Source: Bradyrhizobium sp. sGM-13 (GTDB taxonomy: Bacteria; Pseudomonadota; Alphaproteobacteria; Rhizobiales; Xanthobacteraceae). Taken from it: DNA of 45,236 nt. The stretch covers positions 1 through 45,236 of the forward strand of contig NZ_JAGWDK010000038.1 of the NCBI RefSeq assembly GCF_018398875.1, given 5' to 3'. Each line of letters opens with the position of its first letter. Within the stretch, counting starts at the first letter, position 1. Under the pieces are notes generated by a model. The model was given only the letters and a program-made list of their open reading frames with translations, ran no database searches and was not told where the DNA came from. Below, piece after piece: positions 9,301-18,370 of the stretch. The translations under genes were made by a program, and so were the position numbers.

Positions 9301-10316
9301 CAGCTGAACCTTATCCGGGGATCGATGAGGCCGTACGCAATATCAACCGCCAGATTGACCATGACACACGTTACGGCGACAAAGAGGATGAATGACTGGA
9401 TCGGAGCCGAATCCTTGGTGAGCAGTGCGGTCACTGCGTAGTTGCCGATACCCGGCCATGAGAACACGCTCTCCACCACCGCATTTCCGGCCATCAGAAA
9501 TCCAAAAACGATTCCGGAAATCGTGATGACCGGTATCAGCGCATTTCGCAGGGCATCCCTGTAGATGACCGTGCGCCGCGGCAATCCGGCCGCCCACGCC
9601 GCCTTGATGTAATCGGACTCGAGAATCTCAAGCATGGTGGAGCGCACCATGCGAGCGACTGGCGCGATCGCGCTGAGCCCGAGGGTCGCTGCAGGGAGCA
9701 TGAGCTGATGCAGGCTTGATCGCAGGGTGGTCCAGTTTCCGGTCATCAGGGAGTCGATCACATAGAGCCCTGTGAGGTGTGCGGGAGGTTCTATGCCGGA
9801 TCCCAGCCGTCCAAGAGGTGAGGGGGCCAAATCGAGGACGTAAAAGAAGAGGTAAACGAACAACAGCCCGGTCAAGAAGCTCGGCATCGCGACCCCCATG
9901 ATGCCGACGACTCGTCCGATATGGTCTACCAACGTGTCGCGATGCACCGCAGATAAGACGCCGAGAGGCAATCCGATCACGATCGCGATGAGAAGGCTCG
10001 CCAGGTTGAGCTCGAGAGTGGCGGGCAGGCGCTGCAGAAAGTCCTGCGAGACCGGCCGTCCCGTCGATGCGCTCTCGCCAAGATCGCCTTTGAAGATGCC
10101 GGAGACGTACCGGTAGTACTGCTCGGGAAACGGACGATCCAATCCCATTTGGTGTTCCATCTCGGCGAGATGTTCTGGCGTGGCAAAGGGGCCCGCCTTC
10201 ACCATGGCTGGATTGCCAGGAAGCAAGTACGTGAGCGTGAAGCAGATCACGCTGACGCCGAACAATGTCGGCAGAGCCAGCGCAAACCGCCGCGTCACAT
10301 AGTTGAAAAAAAACAT
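9300..10316 (-). CDS. ABC transporter permease (DppB-like)
   Basis: This is a 338-residue DppB/OppB-type permease. It opens with a transmembrane helix containing LPTLFGVSVICFTLTYLLPG, followed by the large periplasmic region typical of DppB. The EAA-like docking loop lies near SDYIKAAWAAGLPRRTVIYR, and the C-terminus ends VDIAYGLIDPRIRFS. GGGAGAG about 10 bases upstream of the ATG serves as ribosome site. A stub of a close homologue sits after the second binding protein at 37.6 kb, showing that this operon had a sister copy. Confidence 0.92.
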   Translation of the reverse strand: MFFFNYVTRRFALALPTLFGVSVICFTLTYLLPGNPAMVKAGPFATPEHLAEMEHQMGLDRPFPEQYYRYVSGIFKGDLGESASTGRPVSQDFLQRLPATLELNLASLLIAIVIGLPLGVLSAVHRDTLVDHIGRVVGIMGVAMPSFLTGLLFVYLFFYVLDLAPSPLGRLGSGIEPPAHLTGLYVIDSLMTGNWTTLRSSLHQLMLPAATLGLSAIAPVARMVRSTMLEILESDYIKAAWAAGLPRRTVIYRDALRNALIPVITISGIVFGFLMAGNAVVESVFSWPGIGNYAVTALLTKDSAPIQSFILFVAVTCVMVNLAVDIAYGLIDPRIRFS

Positions 10317-10353
10317 TGGAGCGCTCTCCCGATTGAGACGAAAATTGAGGTGC

Positions 10354-11979
10354 TCAGGCGAGCTTCATGCTGAAAAAGCGCTCATAACTATCCCAGCGCT
10401 TCTCAATGCCAACAAGGTCGGATCGCATGACGCGGGTCCAGTTCTCGTACCAGAGGTGCCCCCAGACGGCGTCGCCGATGATAATCTCCTGCAGGCGTTT
10501 TGCTGCTGCCAGACGCTTGTCAATGTCGGTTTCGTGCATGTTCTCATCGATCAGCTTGTCGACTTCCGGATTGGAATAGAAAGAGGTGTTGGTGCCTTTT
10601 GCTGTGCTGTGGAAGTTGAAGAACAGGTGATAGAAGGGATCGTTGATCCAAGACTGCCACGACTCGATCGAAAGCTGGTGATCGCCTTTGGTCGCGATCT
10701 GGCGGAAGGTGGCCTCGGTTTCCTTGACGATGCTCACTTTGAAGCCGATCTTCTCCAGCTCGGTCTGGAGCCAGATCGAAGCCTGCTCGTGCGGCTGCCA
10801 CCCAGCGCGTACCGCAAGGTCAATCGCAACCGGCTCCTTGCCAAAGCCCGCCTCGCGCATCAACTCCTTGGCCTTTGTGATGTCGTACTTGTAGTGGCTA
10901 ATCGTGCTATCGTAACCGGGCGTCAAACTCGGCACAGGGCTCTTCATCTCGGTGCCATAACCATACAGCACGCTCGGGATGATGGCCTGGACCGGGATCG
11001 CGTAATTGATGGCCTGACGCACTTTGACGTTGTTAAGCGGCGCCTTCTGCGTGTTCATGCAAAGCCAGTGACACAGGGTGTCCGGCACGGAGACGGTCTT
11101 CAAACCTGGCTCGGCTGCGAGACTCTTCACATTGCGCGGAGACAGGGTTGATCTGCCGACCACCATGTCGATGGCCTTGCGTTTGAGCAGCAGCACGCGA
11201 TCGGCTTCGTTCGGCACATATTTGAAGACCACCCGATCGAAATAGGGCCGACCACGCCAGTGATCGGCCTGCGCTTCTAGGACGACCTCGACCCCTGGCT
11301 GGTTCTTCACCAGCTGATAGGGTCCGAGCCCGGCGGTGTTTCGCTTCAACCAATTGGCAGCCCAGGGATCTTCCGCGGTCCCATTCGTCTTGACCTCATC
11401 CGGATCAAGCAGCGCGTTGTTCATGAGCGCCATCGTGTCCAGCGCCATCGGACTTGGCGAGGGCATGTTGATCTCGATCGTAAACTCGTCACGCACCTTG
11501 AAGTGCTCAGGGTTCGTTACGCCCAGAAGCCGCGGAAACAGGATGCGCATATAGCCCGGCGACTGCAGCCCGCGGTCGAGGAGATACTTCACAGTCGTTG
11601 CGTTGACATCGCGACCGCTCGGTAATTTCACGCCTTTGCGGATGTTCAGCACTAGCGTGGCGCCGCCATTTTCGAAAGACCAGGACTGGGCGATGCCGCC
11701 CTCGATCTCGCCCGGCTTTGCTTGCGACACTCCCGGCTTTCCCGCGACCGGCTGCACCTTCCACATCAGCGGACTGTCGTAAACATTGGCTTGCACAGTG
11801 TAGCCTGCCGACGTCTTGAACGAGGCCGGATCAAGCGTGTCGATGTCGGCATCCCAGGCGACCGTCAGCGTTCGCTTTTCCTGCGCGGCAGCCAAACGAG
11901 CTTTGCCGGCGAATGTGAGGGCCGCGATGCTGGTTGCGGCAAACTTCAAGAAATCCCGACGGCGCGTGTCGCTTCTCAT
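10354..11979 (-). CDS. ABC transporter periplasmic solute-binding protein (family 5), Tat-exported
   Basis: This 541-residue extracellular solute-binding protein of the DppA/OppA class (SBP_bac_5) is the first gene of the importer operon. The N-terminus has a twin-arginine signal (RRRDFLKFAA, hydrophobic core, cleavage near AAAQE), so the protein is probably exported folded. The body has the family pattern: ADIDTLDPASFKTS, IAQSWSFENGGATLVLNIRKG, VKYLLDRGLQSP and KVRQAINYAI. It is the same length as, and strongly similar to, the binding protein at 35981-37606. Ribosome site GGGAGAGGA precedes the ATG. It is transcribed away from the IclR gene, whose palindrome lies in the shared 135-base intergenic region. 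The ligand is unknown; neighbours suggest a small N-containing compound. Confidence 0.93.
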   Translation of the reverse strand: MRSDTRRRDFLKFAATSIAALTFAGKARLAAAQEKRTLTVAWDADIDTLDPASFKTSAGYTVQANVYDSPLMWKVQPVAGKPGVSQAKPGEIEGGIAQSWSFENGGATLVLNIRKGVKLPSGRDVNATTVKYLLDRGLQSPGYMRILFPRLLGVTNPEHFKVRDEFTIEINMPSPSPMALDTMALMNNALLDPDEVKTNGTAEDPWAANWLKRNTAGLGPYQLVKNQPGVEVVLEAQADHWRGRPYFDRVVFKYVPNEADRVLLLKRKAIDMVVGRSTLSPRNVKSLAAEPGLKTVSVPDTLCHWLCMNTQKAPLNNVKVRQAINYAIPVQAIIPSVLYGYGTEMKSPVPSLTPGYDSTISHYKYDITKAKELMREAGFGKEPVAIDLAVRAGWQPHEQASIWLQTELEKIGFKVSIVKETEATFRQIATKGDHQLSIESWQSWINDPFYHLFFNFHSTAKGTNTSFYSNPEVDKLIDENMHETDIDKRLAAAKRLQEIIIGDAVWGHLWYENWTRVMRSDLVGIEKRWDSYERFFSMKLA

Positions 11980-12083
11980 CTCATTCCTCTCCCGACGTTG
12001 CGCGCAGCTTGCGGGTCATCCGGTGCGCCACGGCTTGCATTGATAACTTGCATTATTGTCATCGTCCTGCTATTGTCAACTCA

Positions 12084-12100
12084 GTTTCAATATACGAAAC
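12084..12100. promoter_or_regulatory. Candidate IclR-family operator (palindrome)
   Basis: GTTTC-AATATAC-GAAAC is a five-base inverted repeat with an AT-rich centre, a common form of IclR-family operators. It lies 15 bases before the IclR start and about 105 bases before the divergent binding-protein gene. A regulator bound there could repress itself and control the transporter. This is a pattern match only. Confidence 0.45.
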
Positions 12101-12114
12101 ATGGTGATTAAAAA

Positions 12115-12909
12115 GTGGGCGCAATCGAAAATTCTGCGGAAATACTTAGACTTTTTGGGCCTGGCAGGCTCGAAGTGTCGGTGACGGATGTCTCGCAGCT
12201 GCTGAAGATGCCTAAAAGTTCAGCATCTCGACTGCTGAAAACGATGCTGCAGGAAGGGTTGTTGTCGCGTTCGGAGAATCCGCCGCGATACAAGGTCGGA
12301 AATCTGCTTTTTGAGATTTCGCGCCTCTACAAGCTGAGCTCATCGTTGATTGACGCGGTCGATGAGGCTGTGAGGGAAATCAGTCGAGAGACGGGACACA
12401 CGGGTTACGTCTCGATCCTTGATGGTGCTGACGTTTTGGTCATCCGGATGCATCAAGGCTCTCACGCCTTGCGGGTGTTTACTCCGCTTGGCCAGCGTGC
12501 GCCGGCGTTTGCGACTGCACTCGGTCGCAGTCTGTTGGCGCGGCTTTCGGACGATGTTGTGCGCTCACTTCACGCTGAAGGTGTCATTCCGCCTTCTCCG
12601 CGCGCGCCGCAAAGCGTCGATCAGTTGCTGACTGCACTCGACCAGCCACGTCGGTTCGGTTGGGCCGAGGCCGCCGACGAGGCTATCCCTGGCGTCGGCT
12701 CGATCTCGGTAAGCGTAGCCGATCCGGAGATCGGCGAAACGGTGGGTTTCTGTATCTCTTATCCCGCCTCGCATTTGAGCGATGAAGAGAGGAGTCGCAT
12801 GATCACGCTGCTTACCACCGCGGCCCAGCGGATCGCGAGTCGCTTCGGGGATCCGTTCCTTTCGCAGCGTGCGCACCGTGTGCTGGGCGGCGGCTCGACT
12901 GCTGCTTGA
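12115..12909 (+). CDS. IclR-family transcriptional regulator
   Basis: This is a 264-residue IclR-type regulator. The N-terminal winged helix-turn-helix covers about residues 15-75 (VTDVSQLLKMPKSSASRLLK). The C-terminal effector domain includes SRETGHTGYVSILDGADVLV, FATALGRSLLARLSDD and a late IGETVGFCISYP block. A stop lies just before the GTG at 12115, which fixes this start; the ribosome site is weak. The gene is divergent from the importer and about 43 bases upstream of the DUF917-hydantoinase operon, so it probably controls both in response to the imported substrate or a ring-opened product. Effector unknown. Confidence 0.92.
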   Translation: MGAIENSAEILRLFGPGRLEVSVTDVSQLLKMPKSSASRLLKTMLQEGLLSRSENPPRYKVGNLLFEISRLYKLSSSLIDAVDEAVREISRETGHTGYVSILDGADVLVIRMHQGSHALRVFTPLGQRAPAFATALGRSLLARLSDDVVRSLHAEGVIPPSPRAPQSVDQLLTALDQPRRFGWAEAADEAIPGVGSISVSVADPEIGETVGFCISYPASHLSDEERSRMITLLTTAAQRIASRFGDPFLSQRAHRVLGGGSTAA

Positions 12910-12952
12910 TTTTTTTCTATCGCCGCAACTGGTTGCGGCTTGGAGGCAATAG

Positions 12953-14029
12953 ATGAGGCAATTGAGTCCAGAGGATATCGAGGCGCTCTCGGTCGGCGCC
13001 TGGATTCTCGGAACGGGTGGTGGCGGAAGTCCGTATCACGCGCTGCTGAACTTGCGGCGCTTCTACAATGACGGCGTTCGCATCAATCTCATTGACCCCG
13101 ACGAGTTGGACGATGACGATGCGGTTGCGGTCGTCTCGATTATGGGCGCTCCGCTCGTTTTCCAGGAGCGGCTGGTCGACAGCCGGCTGATCGCTCGCGC
13201 CGTCTCGGCCATGGAAGAGCATCTTGGCCGCAAGTTCAGGGCGGTGATGCCGGTCGAGATCGGTGGGGGCAATGGCATGCAGTCTTTGCTTGCTGCTGTC
13301 CATCTCAAGATTCCGGTTGTCGATGCCGATGCGATGGGCCGAGCTTACCCTGAAGCGCAGATGACGAGCTTTGCGGTTGGCAATCTCGCGCCTTATCCGC
13401 TGACATCGATCGACCCGCGCGGCAATGAGGCGATCGTCGGCAAGACCTCTTCTTGGAAATGGATGGAGCGTGTGAGCCGCAAGCTTTGCACAGAATTCGG
13501 ATCCATTGTCGCGACTTGCAAGGCGCCGCGCACTGGTGCGGAAGTGAAGAAATGGGCGATCCCGCGCACCACATCCAAGGCCATCAATCTCGGAAGGGCT
13601 GTCGTCGAAGCCAACCGCCAGCATGCCGATCCGATTGCGGCCATTCTGAAAGCGGAATCGGGCAAGCTCCTGTTCTCCGGCAAAGTCGTTGAGGTGGAGC
13701 GGCGGACAACAGAGGGCTTCCTGCGCGGCCGCACCGTCATCGAGGGGCTTGGCGAGAATCACGGCAGTCAGATTCGGGTCGATTTCCAGAACGAGTGGAT
13801 CGTCGTGTGGCGTGATGGGCAGGCGGTCGTGTCGACGCCCGACCTCATTTGCGTTCTCGACAGCGAATCTGGCGAAGCAATCGGAACAGAAACCATTCGC
13901 TACGGGCAGCGGACGACGGTGATCGCACTTCCGGCTGCTCCGGTTTTCCTTTCGCCGCGCGGGCTTGACCATGTCGGCCCCCGTGCCTTCGGCTATGACA
14001 TCGATTTCAAGTCGGTATTTTGCTCATGA
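12953..14029 (+). CDS. DUF917 family protein (S-methyl-thiohydantoin desulfurase-like)
   Basis: This is a 358-residue DUF917 protein. The N-terminus carries LSVGAWILGTGGGGSPYHAL, followed by PVEIGGGNGMQSLL and VDADAMGRAYPEAQMTSF, all characteristic. The C-terminal part (PDLICVLDSESGEAIGTE) is complete. The family usually sits next to hydantoinase/oxoprolinase genes, as here, where the next gene overlaps by ATGA. Some members are annotated as S-methyl-thiohydantoin desulfurases, but most have no tested function. From context I infer a role in handling a cyclic amide or its sulfur or amino derivative. GGAGG about 8 bases before the ATG; an inverted repeat at 12922-12939 lies just ahead of it. 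Confidence 0.88.
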   Translation: MRQLSPEDIEALSVGAWILGTGGGGSPYHALLNLRRFYNDGVRINLIDPDELDDDDAVAVVSIMGAPLVFQERLVDSRLIARAVSAMEEHLGRKFRAVMPVEIGGGNGMQSLLAAVHLKIPVVDADAMGRAYPEAQMTSFAVGNLAPYPLTSIDPRGNEAIVGKTSSWKWMERVSRKLCTEFGSIVATCKAPRTGAEVKKWAIPRTTSKAINLGRAVVEANRQHADPIAAILKAESGKLLFSGKVVEVERRTTEGFLRGRTVIEGLGENHGSQIRVDFQNEWIVVWRDGQAVVSTPDLICVLDSESGEAIGTETIRYGQRTTVIALPAAPVFLSPRGLDHVGPRAFGYDIDFKSVFCS

Positions 14030-15609
14030 GACGCATCGGTATTGACGTAGGTGGCACCAACACGGATGCCGTGCTGATCGACGACGCAAAGGTCGTCCAA
14101 GGCGTGAAGGTCGCCACCACGGCCGACGTCACCAGCGGCGTGGCTACGGCCATCGAGGCGCTCCATCTGAGTGCCAACCTTGCGGCCGGCATTGACGCTC
14201 TGATGATCGGTACGACCCACTTCATCAATGCGGTCGTTCAGCGTCGCCATCTCACGAAAGTTGCGGTGATCCGCATCGCACTCCCCGCCACCAGCTCCTT
14301 GCCGCCCTTCACAGATTGGCCGGCTGGCCTTGCTGAGCTCGCCAATGGCGGCGTCTGGCAAATCGAAGGTGGTCACGATTACGATGGGCGCAGGTTCGCT
14401 ACTCTCGATATCGCTGCAGCCAGACAAATTGCGCGCGAGATCCGCAATCGCGCTCAAAAATACGTCGTCGTCAACGCACTATTCTCTCCACTCGACCCTT
14501 CTGACGAAAAAGTGGTTGCCGCGATCCTGCGCGAGGAAATCCCGGATGTGTCGGTGACCTGCGCACATCTGCTCGGCGGGATCGGCTTGCTCGAACGCGA
14601 GAATGCGGCAATTCTTAACGCCTCTCTCATTGCGCTTGCCGAGGAGACCATCACGGCCTTCGAGCACGCCAAGTCAAAGGTCGGACTTAACGCTCCCCTT
14701 TTTGTCACGCAGAACGATGGCACCGTCGCAGAAGCCTCGCGTGCCGCCGCATACCCGGTGTTCAGCTTCGCTTCCGGCGCGACCAACTCCATGCGCGGGG
14801 CGGCCTATCTCTCTGGCCTTAAAGAAGCGGTGGTGGTCGACGTCGGCGGCACGACGGCTGATTTTGGCCATCTGCGGAACGGTTTTCCGCGTGAGGCCAA
14901 CGCGGTCGTGCATATTGGGGGTGTCAGGACGCTGTTTCGTATGCCGGACCTCGTGTCCATCGGACTTGGGGGCGGCAGCCATGTCGATCTTGATGCGGGC
15001 ACGATCGGACCACTTAGTGTTGGGTATCGCCTGTCCAAGGAGGCGCTTGTCTTTGGAGGGAACGGCGTGACGGCAACTGACATTGGCGTCGCCGCCGGAT
15101 TGATCGACCTCGGCGATCGTAAGCGTGTGGCGCACATAACTGCCGATGAGGTGAACGGCATTCTGCGCCGCTGCAAGGAGATGCTGGAAGAGAACGTTGA
15201 TCGGGTGAAGACAGGCGCCGAAGACGTCACCCTCATCGCGGTCGGTGGCGGCGCGTTTCTTGTTCCCGAAGAATTGCAGGGCGTCGGGCGTGTTGTCCGC
15301 GTTCAGCACGGAGGTTGCGCAAATGCAGTTGGCGCGGCCATCGCCCAGGTCAGTGGTGAAGTCGACCAGGTCTTCCAGGGTCTGACGCGAGATGAGGCCG
15401 TCGCTTCAGCGCGCAAGCTTGCCGATACCCGGGCGGTGGAGGCCGGTGCGGAGCCGGCCTCGCTCGCTTTGGTCGAGGCAGAGGACACCCCGATCGCCTA
15501 TCTGCCAGGAAATGCGATGCGCGTCCGCGTCAAAGTCGTCGGAGATATTTGGTCAACCCGTATTGAGAAAACAGCCAAGGAGAAAGTCGCATGCCAGTCC
15601 GTTTCCTGA
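14026..15609 (+). CDS. Hydantoinase/oxoprolinase family protein
   Basis: The family hydrolyses cyclic amides such as hydantoins or 5-oxoproline, often with ATP. The product, 527 residues from the ATG at 14026 (overlapping the previous stop; a TTG lies six bases earlier), begins RRIGIDVGGTNTDAVLID, the HyuA N-terminal phosphate-binding loop. Further blocks are GTTHFINAVVQRR, SFASGATNSMRGAAYLSG, VVDVGGTTADFG, GLGGGSHVD and LIAVGGGAFLVP. It lacks the large HyuB subunit; the DUF917 protein appears to be its partner, a pairing found elsewhere. Its 3' end overlaps the HapK-like gene by 19 bases. Substrate unknown. Confidence 0.9.
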   Translation: MRRIGIDVGGTNTDAVLIDDAKVVQGVKVATTADVTSGVATAIEALHLSANLAAGIDALMIGTTHFINAVVQRRHLTKVAVIRIALPATSSLPPFTDWPAGLAELANGGVWQIEGGHDYDGRRFATLDIAAARQIAREIRNRAQKYVVVNALFSPLDPSDEKVVAAILREEIPDVSVTCAHLLGGIGLLERENAAILNASLIALAEETITAFEHAKSKVGLNAPLFVTQNDGTVAEASRAAAYPVFSFASGATNSMRGAAYLSGLKEAVVVDVGGTTADFGHLRNGFPREANAVVHIGGVRTLFRMPDLVSIGLGGGSHVDLDAGTIGPLSVGYRLSKEALVFGGNGVTATDIGVAAGLIDLGDRKRVAHITADEVNGILRRCKEMLEENVDRVKTGAEDVTLIAVGGGAFLVPEELQGVGRVVRVQHGGCANAVGAAIAQVSGEVDQVFQGLTRDEAVASARKLADTRAVEAGAEPASLALVEAEDTPIAYLPGNAMRVRVKVVGDIWSTRIEKTAKEKVACQSVS

Positions 15610-15911
15610 TCAGCACGCTAAAGCCTGGGGTCGATCCAGCCGAATACGAGGCATGGGTGCGCGAGCGCGACTACGCTCTTGTGCGCAGCCTCGACAATTA
15701 TATGAGCTACAAGGTGCACCGCATTCGCCGCCCCATCCAGGGTGCCGAAAATTCAACGTGGCAGTACATCGAGCGGATCGAAGTCAAGAGCCTCGAGCAA
15801 CATGACAAGGATCTGGCATCGCCGGCCGGCGTTGCTCTGCGAGAGGAGCTTTATGGCAAGTTTCTCGATCGCTCGAAGAACATCTATTTCGTCAGCGATG
15901 AGATAGAATGA
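15591..15911 (+). CDS. Small HapK/RedY-like protein
   Basis: This encodes 106 residues: MPVRFLISTLKPGVDPAEYE, then AWVRERDYALVRSL, YIERIEVKSLEQHDKDL and KFLDRSKNIYF. It is the best-placed member of a family with four copies in this window. The start overlaps the end of the hydantoinase gene, and the LLM enzyme follows after 55 bases. The size and the WVRERDY and YIERIEV patterns fit the RedY/HapK-like small proteins; the family is uncertain and the activity unknown. Repeated placement next to transporter, LLM and SDR genes suggests a conserved accessory role in this pathway, for example binding or protecting an unstable intermediate (inference). Confidence 0.8.
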   Translation: MPVRFLISTLKPGVDPAEYEAWVRERDYALVRSLDNYMSYKVHRIRRPIQGAENSTWQYIERIEVKSLEQHDKDLASPAGVALREELYGKFLDRSKNIYFVSDEIE

Positions 15912-15966
15912 CCTCGCATTGAGCTCTGCCTGACCCAAGACGTAAGCAGCAAAACAGGACAACAAG

Positions 15967-17007
15967 ATGACCCTCGATCTGCTAATTCTCGGCAACGCGC
16001 CCATGACCAAGATGCTTGATCGCGTCAAGCTCGCCGAAGCGAGCGGCTACGATACGGTCTGGCTTGCCGATGAACGATTTTATCGGGAGGTCTATTCCTG
16101 CCTGAGCTATTTTGCTCAAAACACGTCGCGGGTCAGGCTCGGACCTTGTGTAACGGACCCTTATGCAAGGCACCCCGCGTTGACGGCTATGGCGATTGCG
16201 ACGCTTGACGAGATTTCCAACAAGCGCGCAATTCTGGGTATCGGGGCCGGGATTTCGGGCTTTGCTGAGCTTGGCATCGATCGGAAGAAGCCCGCGCGCG
16301 CCATAAGCGAAGCGATCGAGATCATTCGCATGCTTCTGCGAGGCGAGACTGTCGCCTATGAGGGTGAGGTCATTCAGTTCAGGGAGGGCAAGCTGAACTT
16401 CACCCCGATACGGGCCGATATCCCAATCTATGTGGCTAGTAACGGACCGCTCGGGCAGCGGACCGCGGGCGCTTGCGCCGATGCCGCGTTCATGGAGGCA
16501 GGCGGCAACGCCGCGGAAGTCAAGGCGTTCCGCGCGAGACTGGATGAGGGGGCCAGGAAGGCCGGCCGCGATCCCAAATCCGTCAAACTGATCGTTCGGC
16601 TCAATGCCTGTATTGCGTCAGATGGTCAGGCCGCCCGTGACGCTCTGCGGCCGACGGTTGCACGCTTGCTCGGTGCAGGACGTCTTAAGTTTGAAACAGC
16701 TGAAGAGCAGGGGCTCACATTGCCGGAGGATATACTCGCCACCGTTCAGGGTGCCCACTACGCCGCCGGCGTGACGCCCTATCTTCCTCTGCTGCCATAC
16801 GTGACCGACCGCCACATCAACGCCTTCACTCTGGCAGGCAATGTCGAGGAAGTGACCGCGCGTGTGATCGAACTGCGCCATGCCGGGGTCGATGGCATCA
16901 TCTCCATGCCCTTCGCCGCCGAAGGAGGTACAATCGAGGACACGATCGCCAAGATGGGCTCCGAGGTCTGGCCTGCTGTACAGGCTAACGAAGGGATGAA
17001 GCCATGA
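15967..17007 (+). CDS. LLM-class (luciferase-like) F420/flavin-dependent oxidoreductase
   Basis: This 346-residue protein of the bacterial luciferase-like fold contains families that use F420 (methylene-H4MPT reductase, F420-dependent dehydrogenases) or FMN. It shows the TIM-barrel start LAEASGYDTVWLADERFYRE, then RLGPCVTDPYARHPALTAMA, AILGIGAGISGFAELGI, PIYVASNGPLGQRTAG and HYAAGVTPYLPLLPYVTD. The early DERF and GIGAG blocks are typical of F420-using members. A full F420 pathway lies 5.5 kb downstream, which makes F420 the likelier cofactor (inference). The stop overlaps the FAD subunit of the molybdenum hydroxylase (ATGA). A paralogue lies at 38063-39118. Substrate unknown. Confidence 0.88.
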   Translation: MTLDLLILGNAPMTKMLDRVKLAEASGYDTVWLADERFYREVYSCLSYFAQNTSRVRLGPCVTDPYARHPALTAMAIATLDEISNKRAILGIGAGISGFAELGIDRKKPARAISEAIEIIRMLLRGETVAYEGEVIQFREGKLNFTPIRADIPIYVASNGPLGQRTAGACADAAFMEAGGNAAEVKAFRARLDEGARKAGRDPKSVKLIVRLNACIASDGQAARDALRPTVARLLGAGRLKFETAEEQGLTLPEDILATVQGAHYAAGVTPYLPLLPYVTDRHINAFTLAGNVEEVTARVIELRHAGVDGIISMPFAAEGGTIEDTIAKMGSEVWPAVQANEGMKP

Positions 17008-17879
17008 GCTTTGATCTTCATCGGCCGGCGACAGTCACCGAGGCCGTTGACCTCGCTCAACGTTTTGCGCCGACCGCGCGCTATGTCGCCGGCGGGACCG
17101 ATACGGTCATCCAGATCAATCGGAAGAAGATTGATCCTGCGCATCTGATCGATGTCGCCTGCCTGCCCGGCATGAGCGAGATCACTGAGACCGCTGACGC
17201 ATTCGCCCTTGGCGCGCTGACCAAGTATCGCAGCATCGAAACCCATCCTGCGTTTCGGGGTAATTTGCGGGTGCTGCTGGAAGCTGCCAGTGTGGTCGGT
17301 GGGCATCAGGTCCGAAACATCGCCACGATCGGCGGCAATATCGTCAATGCTTCGCCAGCCGCCGATTTTGTGCCGCCGCTGCTCGCGCTCGATGCGAGTC
17401 TCGACATTACCGGCCCGAAGGGACGGCGCTCTGTCGCCTTGCGCGACTTCATCGTTGGCCCGGGACGAACCAATCTCTCACCGGTAGAGATCGTGACCAG
17501 CATCCGATTTACCAAGCTTCCAGCCAGATCAGCAACCGCCTTCCTGAAGGAAGGGCGTCGGCGTGCGATGGAGATTTCGGTCGTTTGTGTTGCTGCTTGC
17601 TTGACGCTAGAGGCTTCGACCTCGCGTTGCGCTTGCGTGCGCCTGGCCATCGGCGCCGCAAGCCCCAAGGCGTTCCGGCCCGAACAGGCGGAAGGCTACC
17701 TCATCGGCAAACCTGCCGGGAACGAAAGCTTTGCGGAGGCGGGCAGGCTCGCGGCAGAGGCTTCCAGTCCGATCTCTGATGTCCGCGCGTCGGCCGGTTA
17801 TCGCCGCGGTCTTGTCGCCGTGATGGTCGAGCGCGCGCTGACGACGTGTTTGCAACGAATTCGGGAACAAAATCAATGA
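17004..17879 (+). CDS. Molybdenum hydroxylase, FAD-binding subunit (CoxM/XdhB type)
   Basis: This 291-residue FAD subunit of a xanthine dehydrogenase-family enzyme passes electrons from the Fe-S subunit to the final acceptor. The two FAD-binding signatures are present: AGGTD at residues 29-33 and ATIGGNIVNASPAAD from residue 107. The C-terminal CO-dehydrogenase-flavoprotein-like domain includes RRAMEISVVCVAACL. Start and stop overlap the neighbouring genes by ATGA. The gene order FAD, Fe-S, Mo subunit is the usual three-gene arrangement of heterocycle-hydroxylating enzymes (nicotine, quinoline, isoquinoline and related types). Confidence 0.93.
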   Translation: MSFDLHRPATVTEAVDLAQRFAPTARYVAGGTDTVIQINRKKIDPAHLIDVACLPGMSEITETADAFALGALTKYRSIETHPAFRGNLRVLLEAASVVGGHQVRNIATIGGNIVNASPAADFVPPLLALDASLDITGPKGRRSVALRDFIVGPGRTNLSPVEIVTSIRFTKLPARSATAFLKEGRRRAMEISVVCVAACLTLEASTSRCACVRLAIGAASPKAFRPEQAEGYLIGKPAGNESFAEAGRLAAEASSPISDVRASAGYRRGLVAVMVERALTTCLQRIREQNQ

Positions 17880-18370
17880 ACCGGAAAATTCTCAATATCG
17901 TTGTCAATGGCGAGAGCCATCAAGTGCTCATTGAGCCCCATTGGACGCTGCTGCAGGTCCTGCGCAACGAGATCGGCATGATGGGAACGAAAGAGAACTG
18001 CCTGGAAGCAGAGTGCGGCGTCTGTACGGTGCTGCTCGATGGAAAGGCCATCAATTCATGCATCCTGCTCGCAGGCCAGGTCGAGGGATGCTCTATCACA
18101 ACGATCGAGGGGATTGGCGATCCCGAGCATCTGCATCCCCTCCAGGAAGCATTCATCGAATGCGGTGCTGTTCAGTGCGGCTACTGCATCCCGGGAATGA
18201 TCCTGACGGCAAAGTCATTCCTTGATGAAAATCCGGGCTGCCGGCCCTCGCGCGACGAAATCAGGGAAGCGATCGCAGGGACCCTGTGCCGCTGTACCGG
18301 CTATCGCAAGATCATTGATGCCGTGGCAACCGCGGCAGACCGCATCGCACTCTCGGGAGCCAAGCAATGA
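17876..18370 (+). CDS. Molybdenum hydroxylase, [2Fe-2S] subunit (CoxS type)
   Basis: This 164-residue iron-sulfur subunit has a plant-ferredoxin-like N-terminal cluster with Cys42, Cys47, Cys50 and Cys62 (ECGVCTVLLDG). The C-terminal helical cluster domain has Cys101/Cys104 (QCGYCIPGM) and Cys138/Cys140 (LCRCTGY). All eight ligands are present. The usual Thr after QCGYC is Ile, a small deviation. The ATG at 17876 overlaps the preceding stop and the stop overlaps the Mo-subunit start. It carries electrons from the molybdopterin site to FAD. No signal peptide, so cytoplasmic. Confidence 0.95.
   Translation: MNRKILNIVVNGESHQVLIEPHWTLLQVLRNEIGMMGTKENCLEAECGVCTVLLDGKAINSCILLAGQVEGCSITTIEGIGDPEHLHPLQEAFIECGAVQCGYCIPGMILTAKSFLDENPGCRPSRDEIREAIAGTLCRCTGYRKIIDAVATAADRIALSGAKQ

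Noticed and set aside
10303..11151. 282-codon plus-strand frame opposite the binding-protein gene
   Set aside because: It is the antisense shadow of a clear SBP_bac_5 gene, with no motif of its own.
12922..12939. Terminator after the IclR gene (GCCGCAAC-TG-GTTGCGGC)
   Set aside because: The T-run lies before, not after, the stem, and the loop is too short; it may only affect translation of the DUF917 gene.
12917..13972. 351-codon minus-strand frame opposite the DUF917 gene
   Set aside because: Antisense shadow; the DUF917 motifs on the plus strand are unambiguous.
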